64,000 nt of DNA from Leptasterias polaris (Eukaryota; Echinodermata; Asteroidea; Forcipulatida; Asteriidae): the NCBI GenBank assembly GCA_037783415.1, contig JAZGTN010000149.1, positions 1,550,001 to 1,614,000 of the forward strand, given 5' to 3'. This document shows, piece by piece, positions 54,040 through 61,369 of the stretch. Positions within the stretch are counted from its first letter, which is position 1. Every line of letters starts with the position of its first letter. The notes beneath the pieces were generated by a model that did no database searches, had not been told where the DNA came from, and was given only the letters and a program-made list of their open reading frames with translations. The position numbers were made by a program, and so were the translations under genes.

Positions 54040-54320
54040 ATTTTGTTATTAGGTGTTCGGGCATTAAGCCCAAACAACTCTTTGTTAATTTTCGTGTTTT
54101 TATTTTTTATTTTGTTGGGCATTAAGCCAGAACAACTCTTTGTTTTTGGTTCGTTTTTTTTTTTTTTTTTTTTTAGGTGTTCGGGAGACAGCCCGGAACA
54201 CCTTGTTTTTGTTCCGGTTTGTTTTTGTTCAGGTGTTCGGGCGACAGCCGAACACCTCTTGTTTTTGTTCGTTTTTTTTTGTAGGTGTTCGGGCAATCCG
54301 CCCGGAACACCTCTTGTTTG
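54040..54320 (+). repeat. Array of five short hairpins, AGGTGTTCGGGC type
   Basis: Units at about 54050, 54115, 54174, 54230 and 54282. Each is a stem such as GGTGTTCGGGC / GCCCGGAACACC or a variant, with a 4-5 base loop (ATTA, GACA, AATCC), followed by a constant CTCTTTGTT or CTTGTTTTTGTTCG tail and a T run of varying length. Spacing is 50-65 bp. Stems carry compensating changes between units (for example GTTGGGC / GCCAGAAC). Frames on both strands are artefacts of the T runs. Confidence 0.85.
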
Positions 54321-54894
54321 TGTACTTTATTTTTTTAACTTCTTCTGCTTATCCCCCTGCTTGTCCGCAAAAAAAGCACACTTCTGAAGCTCACACAACA
54401 TTCAAACTTCACATATAGTTAGATCGTTACTTGTAGTTGTAGAAGAAACACTGGAGTGACGTCGTCATCAGGTGTCGAATTACAGTAAATCAAAGTTTAA
54501 TATTTCAAAACATCATAACTCGATAACTACTAACCGGATTTGTACATTCTATACATCATCAGACAGGTCTTGGAAAACCCAACAAACAGATCACAAAGAG
54601 TGACCCCATTTTACCTTGACTTCCGGTTCAAAACGGAAGTTGAAAATTTCACAAATTTCAATAATTTATATTTAAAGAACTTCTCGTACTTAAATCGAAG
54701 TTTTTACACCAGGTTGTAGGACCTTGTGCATTCCCAAACTTTTGAACATAGATGATACTAGTTTGACCTTACCTTCTGGTCGAAATCGGGTGTTTAAGGT
54801 AACGTAGGTCTATGTATTGACCTGCATTAAAAACACGTGAAAATATCTTCTACTGAGACACGTATAACCAGAGATGTTCTGAATTATAGGATAA
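54321..54894. repeat. Left part of the large modular repeat, before Penelope 2
   Basis: Holds ACTTCACATATAGTTAGATC, GACGTCGTCATCAGGTGTC and a degraded ACTTCCGGTTC / AACGGAAGT palindrome. The same modules resume at 57.8 kb, so Penelope 2 appears to lie within this repeat field. Confidence 0.6.
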
Positions 54895-55099
54895 ATGGCA
54901 AGATTGGCCGTCTTGTCTCGAAACAGAAACATTAAAGACAGAGACGATTCAAGCGCAACACAGCCCCTGAGGCTGAGCAGTCAGTCCCTCAATCCACAGT
55001 CATTAACCTCTCATCATCTACCCTTTCAGATGCAGAACAGAGCCTGCTCTCCAAGGGACTCAACTTCTGCCCCACTCCCCCCCCCCACAGTGAATCAGG

Positions 55100-56713
55100 T
55101 TGAGCTCAGTCAGGACCTCACTGACTACTACCGTAGAATTCGCCTCCGTGAATTCTTCCTTGACTCACCACCTATGGATCCTGAGCCATTTTACTGCAAG
55201 AGTAAATGGGTACCACCTTAAGAACCGTGTGCCATCTCTTGAGATTTACATACAGGTTGTTAGTTCACAAATTAATCCTAGTGATCATTCCACCCACAGA
55301 ACTCATGACAACCTCCCTAGAGAAGAACGTGAGGCCCTTAAGACTCTACGAGCAAGGAAGGACATCACCGTCAAGCCAGCTGACAAGGGCTCTGCTGTTG
55401 TTGTCATGGGTCGTCAGCAATACATCGATGAAGCCATGAGACAGCTCAACAACCAAACTAACTATAATTTAAACCCCTTGACATTGATCCAACAGGCACC
55501 TTTTCAAAGGAGATTCAACAAACACTGGATGACATGCATGACCGTGACCACCTCTCCAAGAAAGCTCACACGTTTCCCCCTCTCTCCGGTAGACTGTAGA
55601 ACAGCAAGATTTTACCTTCTTCCCAAGGTACACAAGCCAGAAAACCCAGGGAGACCAATCATATCTGGCAATGGTTCCCCCACTGAGAATATATCTCTTT
55701 TTGTTGACAGTTTTCTCAAGCCGCTTATGCCACAGGTTCCATCATATATTCATGACACTCCAGATTTCCTTCGTAAAATCTCGGGTATTCAGAAGCAGGT
55801 CCCCAACACAGCTATCATCGGTACTTTTGATGTGTCCTCTTTGTACACCAACATCCCCCAAGATGAAGGGATTGCTGCCTGCTCCTCGGCCCTGTTTAAG
55901 AGTGGTCACGTGTCACCGCCCATTTCTGACATTGTATCCCTCATGCAACATGTTCTAACAAAAAACAACTTTTCGTTCTTGGGTAAGAATTTCCTACAGG
56001 TACATGGCACTGCAATGGGTACACGTATGGCACCTTCAATGGCCTGCCTTTTCATGAGTCAACTTGAACAGCGCATGTTGACGTTGGCCCCTTGCCGTCC
56101 CTGGGTCTGGTGGCGCTATATCGATGACATCTTTTTCATCTGGACTAGTGATGAAGCAAGCCTCATAGCATTCATTAACCACATTAATTCCTTCCACAGG
56201 ATCATCAAATTCACGAATGAATACTCGACTAAGGACACCCACTTTCTGGATGTCAAAGTTATAAAGACGGATGACGGCTTAACTACATATCTCTTTGTTA
56301 AACCCACAGATAAACATCAATACCTCCACTCAACCAGCTGTCACCCCCGACACTGCAAAACCAGCTGTCACCCCCGACACTGCAAAACCAGCATAGCCTA
56401 CAGCCAGGCCCTCAGACTCCGTCGAATATGTTTTAATGATTCTGATTTTTTCCACCACTCACAGGAACTTAAGAAACACCTTGTTTCCAGGGGTCATAGC
56501 TCCCTAGCAGTCCATCGAGCGATTCAGAAAGTTAAGGCTCGTTCTAGGGAGTGTGTACTCTCCAAAGGACCCAAGCAACAACGGAGTTCCAAGGGGAAAG
56601 TTCCTTTTGTTGTTATTTTTCACCCCTCACTTCCTCCCATTCGTAAAATTCTAACCATCATATTCTTCACACATCAGATCGGCTTCAACGTGCTGTACAG
56701 GAAGAACCCATAG
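55100..56713 (+). pseudogene. Penelope-like reverse transcriptase, long open frame
   Basis: One frame of 537 codons; the first about 30 are out of the true frame. Family marks: PADKGSAVVVM, RTARFYLLPKVHKPENPGRP, IISGNGSPTENISLFVDSFL, FDVSSLYTNIPQDEG (motif A), GTAMGTRMAPS (motif B), WWRYIDDIFFIW (motif C, catalytic DD) and THFLDVKV (motif D). The thumb region contains an exact in-frame 27-bp duplication (56333-56359 and 56360-56386) that repeats TSCHPRHCK. The frame drifts near 56660, before AYRRPPSLGDLIVRAE. Unlike element 1, the RT core has no stop, but breaks on both sides make activity unlikely. Confidence 0.87.
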
Positions 56714-56939
56714 TTGCCTACCGACGCCCACCCAGTCTCGGGGATCTCATCGTCCGGGCAGAAGTCCCCCCCCCCCCCATTAATGATGATGTTAATCCCC
56801 CTTTGCCACAGGATACTTTTAGGTGTTCCAACACATCAAAATGCATCGTTTGTAGACAACACACATCAGGGAATCAGACTCCTTTACCAGCCATACTGGT
56901 GGTACCACCCATAAGACAAGGGATCATGTCACCTGCACC

Positions 56940-57242
56940 ACAACTAATCTAATCTATCTAATATCTTGCAGAGTTTGTGGTGTTCAATATATTATAGGTG
57001 AAACAAGAACTACACTGAAAAGGCGTTTCTACGGCCACAGATCCAGTCAACACCCAAAAGCTGCATACACCTGTAGGACACCACTTCAATCTTCCTAACC
57101 TCTCCATTTTTGACATGAATTTACAGGGCATTGAGGCACTAGGTAACTGCAGAGAGACTGTCCGTCTGAGTAGGGAGAAATTGTGGATAAGGCGCATAAA
57201 GACCACTCAGCCCCATGGTTTAAACATCCAAGAAGGAAATGG
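56940..57242 (+). pseudogene. GIY-YIG-type endonuclease region of Penelope 2
   Basis: TNLIYLISCRVCGVQYI then IGETRTTLKRRFYGHRSS gives the start of the nuclease with its GIY-YIG-like strands and an R-x-x-x-H. A frameshift near 57075 switches to TPVGHHFNLPNLSIFDM and RETVRLSREKLWIRRIKT, the usual end of this domain, closing at TAA about 57242. It would nick target DNA. The linker before it is broken by a C run (about 56769). Confidence 0.7.
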
Positions 57243-57779
57243 CTAATAACCTGTTGTCTTTGCCTTCTCCCTTTCCCCCACAGATATCCATATTTGTAGT
57301 CTGCCCTATTAACCAATTATTTACTTTTCTTCCAACCCTCCATTTTGTCCTTTGTGTTTCCAACTTATTGTGGTCAAGCCATCCCCTTCCCTCCAAACCC
57401 CCCCACCCCTTTGTCTCCATAATCCCTGCTTACCCCCTGCTTTTTCTGAATGCTTTATGCTTTTCTCTCTCCACTCTATCTATTCATGTATTTCCACTTG
57501 AATGCTCTTGTCAGCCTTGTATCATATATGTGTGTTGTATTGTCATTTAGCCTTCGAGAAAGACTCTGCTAGGGTCGAAACGTCAGGCCACTAACTAACT
57601 TTTTGCATTTATACTACAGGTCCTTTTGGTTGGGAAGCAGTTTGCAACAGCTAATTCTATTTTCACATGTGTATCTAGTACACATTCTGGAGTTTCAATG
57701 CATATCCATCGAAAAATAAATAAACTTCATTGAATGGAAAACATAATACTTAATAGTTGTACTTGTGAGTCACTCAAAG

Positions 57780-59120
57780 GCTCGTTTCAAAGGGACACTT
57801 CCCAAGGACATATAAACTTGAAACTTCACACATAGTTAGATAACTATTAGGAGATGAAACCGCTTTAGTTACGTCATGATGACGTCATCAGGTGTCAATT
57901 TACAAGGTTTTTAAACATTAAATATTTTAATCTTTGAAAATCAATGTCAAATCAAGATGAAGAGGCCGTCGGTTGCTTTTTGCGGGATTATATAGAGGTA
58001 ATATTGGTTTTCATTGTTCATTGTGTGCGTGACATGACATGACTTCTACTTCCGGTCGAAACCGGAAGTGCCTTGTAATTTAAAAGTGGCGATTTTTTTT
58101 AAGTCGTTTTCAACGATGTTAGTTCGGCAAGGGTCTGGCTTAAACAAAATGGACCGGTGACGTCATAACATCTTAAAGCGCTTTCTAGTGGCACGTTAAA
58201 AACAGACCAAATACACTTTTACTAGATGTCTGTGGGGAAGTTTATGATAATCGTTTCAAAATTGGTATACATAATGACCTTTATGTAGACAACATGTGTG
58301 AAGTTTTAGATTGATGACGTCATCATGTGTCACGGGGGATCGCCTTAAAGGTTTACTTTGTAAAGCTGTGTATCTACAAAACCATAAGTTCTACTGACTT
58401 GAAACTTAGCATGTTGATAGACAGTTATATTGAATTTTTAAAGCTAGAATGACGACTTGATGACGTCATCATATTATTTTTTTCAATTGTTTGAAATTTT
58501 GACATATTACTACATATCTTCAGTACAAAGCAAGCTATAGTCAAATTTTATTTTGCATGAGACTTGCAAGGTCCTAAGATATAATGTGGAGTTACGTTTT
58601 CACGACGTCATCAATGTCACGTTATGCCACCACTAAGGTAGGGCTTTACAAGATCTTTACGTACAGAACAACTTCTTTGAAAAAACGAGGTCTGCTAACT
58701 CGGACGTATACTTCACCGAACACCTTGTTTTGGTTTCAACACAATTTTAACTCTAGTTTGTTCGTATTCTTCTCAGTGGTTTTTGTTCGCAAGCAAAAGC
58801 ATACTTGTGATTCTTTGATCAACTTGAAACTTCATGTGAAGTTAGAACATAACTAGCAGAGGATGAGTGAGTTGTGACGTCATCAGGTGTCAAATTACAA
58901 GCCATTTAGGGGGACCATATGGCAACGCCTGTATAGATTTGGGCTTATGATAGATCAAGACACGGGCAACATTTGAACAGTAACGTTAAAATTCACAAGA
59001 GCTTTACTTCCGGTCGTACCGGAAGGTCAAACTTCGCCTTTGTGTAATTCTTCAAAAAAACAATTCCCGGCAAAAATCGTAACTTCTGTATATCTGATCA
59101 ACTTCAAATTTAAACCATGT
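57780..59120. repeat. Modular repeat, direct copy 1
   Basis: Landmarks in order: ACTTCACACATAGTTAGATA, GATGACGTCATCAGGTGTCA, TTAATCTTTGAAAATC, TGCGGGATTATATAGAGGTA, CATTGTGTGCGTGACATGAC, ACTTCCGGTCGAAACCGGAA, TTTTCAACGATGTTA, GACCGGTGACGTCATAACAT, ACTAGATGTCTGTGG, GATGACGTCATCATGTGTCA, and GTACAAAGCAAGCTATAGTC. The last stretch (58560-59120) adds further TGACGTCATCA and ACTTCCGGTCG units. No protein coding; the frame at 58584-58856 is incidental. Confidence 0.75.
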
Positions 59121-59815
59121 TGGGACCTTGACAAAACCTCAATTAAGTGGTTATGAGGTTATGAGGTCATGATGACATTATCAGGTGTAACATTACAAGG
59201 TTTTTAAACATCAACAATGTTAATCTTTGAAAATCTCGTCGGTTGTTTTCTGCGGGATTATATAGAGGTATTTCAGTTATTTATTTGTCATTGTGTGCGT
59301 GACATGACATGACCTCTACTTCCGGTCAATACCATAAGTGCATTGTAGTTTAAAAGTGGCAAACTTGTTCAAGTTGTTTTCAACGATGTTATAATCCAGC
59401 TAGGGTCTACAAAAATCGGACCGGTGACGCCATAACATCTCAAAGCGCCCTCTAGCGGCAGGTTACAAACATACCAAATTACACTTTCACTAGATGTCTG
59501 TGGCGAAGTTTATGACAATCGTTTCAAAATTGATATACAAAAAGACCTTTACGCAGACAACATAATGTGTGGAGTTTCAGATTGATGACGTCATCATGTG
59601 TCACGTGGTATTGCCTTTATAATTTACTTTTTGAAGCCTTGCATCTCAAAGGCACAAGTTTGACTGAGTTGAAACTCGGCATATAGATAGACAATGATAA
59701 TAACTACGTACATCTAAAGTGGTGACATGACAATAATGTTTACAAATTTTAGAAATGTTTACCAATTATTACGTATCTTGAGTGCAAAGCAAGCTATAGT
59801 CCAATTTTATTTAGA
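59121..59815. repeat. Modular repeat, direct copy 2
   Basis: Repeats copy 1 about 1285 bp further on: TTAATCTTTGAAAATC at 59220 against 57933, then TGCGGGATTATATAGAGGTA, CATTGTGTGCGTGACATGAC, TTTTCAACGATGTTA, GACCGGTGACGCCATAACAT, ACTAGATGTCTGTGG, GATGACGTCATCATGTGTCA, and GTGCAAAGCAAGCTATAGTC. The ACTTCCGG palindrome has decayed on one side. Diverged by roughly one base in six by eye. Confidence 0.75.
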
Positions 59816-59983
59816 GAAAAATAAATGAAACTCTTCACGATACCAACCGCATGTATTGAAAAACGGCTCATCAATCCCCCACCACCAGAACCGAAAACCG
59901 TAAGTTTGTGGTATGACAAACTCTGATACTCTAGTTTTATTTATTTATTCATGTTATTTTAATTCTTTGAAAAATACATTATT

Positions 59984-60061
59984 ACGAGCAGGGGCCGGGA
60001 AAGGCACAAGTCAAAAAGCTGTCATCAAAAAAGGTGTGCCTTCCCAGACCCTGCTCATTAG
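59984..60061. repeat. Imperfect hairpin, arms about 22 bp
   Basis: GAGCAGGGGCCGGGAAAGG with CACA is matched by TGTG and CCTTCCCAGACCCTGCTC around a 26-base loop. Its GC-rich arms stand out from AT-rich surroundings. Possibly the end of a retroelement; not resolved. Confidence 0.6.
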
Positions 60062-60297
60062 AACAGAATACAAAATTGATAGTATTTAATACCCGGGAAA
60101 TCAAAAATTGTAGGGAGAAAGTAAAATAAAAAATTTCACGGAATCCTAAATACGCACATTTTGCTATAATAAGGTATGACCCTTCAAAGCCACCATACGA
60201 ACGTAAACTTTCAATAAAGAGGATAAAACAGCAAATGGCGAATCTGCGAATAAGGCGAAAAGAAGTAAATGTATCAATATTTTATAGACCTACTGAC

Positions 60298-60486
60298 CTT
60301 CCAGGTCGTCATATCCCGGAGTAGGGAGCGGGTTCCCCCCCCCCTGCCTCGGGTTCTCCCCCTGCCTCGTTTCACGAACTCCATTAATTCATCCAAGGGA
60401 ATGAACTCTGCATCTTTTTCATCTGCCATGACAAAAGCCGTCATTACGGCCAACGCCATCAAGGCTAGGAACAGCTTGGCCACCAT
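60298..60486 (-). CDS. First exon of a secreted Arg/Gly-rich peptide precursor
   Basis: 63 codons from ATG 60486. Residues 1-21 (MVAKLFLALMALAVMTAFVM then A) form a clear signal peptide. An acidic stretch, DEKDAEFIPLDELMEFV, ends at a dibasic KR (39-40), followed by the basic GRGRTRGRGGGTRSLLRDM. The layout of signal, acidic pro-region, dibasic site and cationic peptide is that of antimicrobial or neuropeptide precursors, but no family is recognised. The exon ends in phase 0 at AAG and GTCAGT (60297-60292). The next exon was not found below it. Strings of C at about 60338 could shift the frame if miscounted. Plus-strand frames here are shadows. Confidence 0.55.
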
Positions 60487-60520
60487 TGCTCTAGAAATCT
60501 ACACACAGTGGAAGTTGACA

Positions 60521-60529
60521 TTTATAAGT
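60521..60529 (-). promoter_or_regulatory. TATA-like box for the secreted peptide gene
   Basis: The minus strand reads CTTATAAATG. The ATG at 60486 is only about 35 bp downstream, so the leader would be about 10 bases; either the gene has a very short 5' UTR or the true promoter is elsewhere. Confidence 0.35.
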
Positions 60530-60599
60530 GGAGTTATCCCAGAAAGAATCTTTTCTGGAAATCGGCTTCGGCATGTTAATACTATAGTAAAATGATGAC

Positions 60600-61369
60600 A
60601 CAGTGTGACGAAGCATTCTCTGTTTCATAAAAGCAATGGGAACACAAACTTACAAAGTGCACTTTCTATCAAAGTGTAGAGGCCATGGGTTTTTACTACC
60701 CCCCTTAATTTTTTGGTTCCATTATATATTGTGTTACCTTGATGACTACTATTTCATACAAGTTGGTGTGTTTCAACATGAAACAGCAGTTGGGTTATGT
60801 AACATCCTGGAGATTAGAGGACTGGTGAGTTGGCATCCCATGCCCCTTCAAGCCATTCTTTTATATGATGTCTTGAAGAGAACATTGTTTTAAACAGTAG
60901 ACCAACTCGCAAGTTTCCTTTGTGTTTCTTTTTCAGGTATGTAGAGTTTATTTAAAGTCATATTTACTTTATATTGTTTAGATAACATTGTGTCCCTTTT
61001 TGATAACTTTTGGGGATCATAAATAAGTAAGGTTGCTTCCAAAACTTTGATCAACTATGAGCCGACTCAGTTAAGTTTCAAGCATACAGCACTTGTTCAG
61101 TTTAATGGATTCTCACTGAGAGTGATGTCTTTATATTTGCTTATTATACCATTTTCCTTATGCTTGTAGGATTTATTGATTTGATCCTTTTAAAGTCAGT
61201 ATTGCATATGATTTAGTTATATTAAGATTTGTTTTGAACTACTTGCCACCCATGTGTATTTTGAGTTGGAAAAGTCATTGTAGTTTCAACTTTCTAAGTG
61301 TAGTGATGCCATTTATGTAACACACAAATGTATGCCTACATGTATGTACAGTAGGGCATGGGGCCTGTA
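60600..61369. other. Non-coding gap before the DIRS-like element
   Basis: AT-rich; the plus frame at 60636-60893 has no motif and no clear splice context. I see nothing else to call. The true left end of the DIRS-like element may lie within it. Confidence 0.4.

Larger units (their letters stand above)
54895..57640 (+). mobile_element. Penelope-like element 2, decayed
   Basis: The order is an N-terminal segment (STVINLSSSTLSDAEQSLLS frame, 54990-55210), the RT (55200-56713), a linker, and a GIY-YIG-type region (56940-57240). A terminal motif, GACTCTGCTAGGGTCGAAAC then GTCAGGCC, follows at 57560-57585. Frame breaks occur at a C11 run (about 55076-55086), at about 55215, at about 56660 and at about 57075. 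Confidence 0.85.

Noticed and set aside
54043..54418. Phenylalanine-rich ORFs on both strands
   Set aside because: They arise from T runs in the hairpin array and are not coding.
57549..57640. Possible hammerhead ribozyme at the Penelope 2 end
   Set aside because: Penelope-like elements can carry type I hammerheads and a GGTCGAAAC-type core is present, but I could not find the matching CTGATGA box nearby. A covariance search would settle it.
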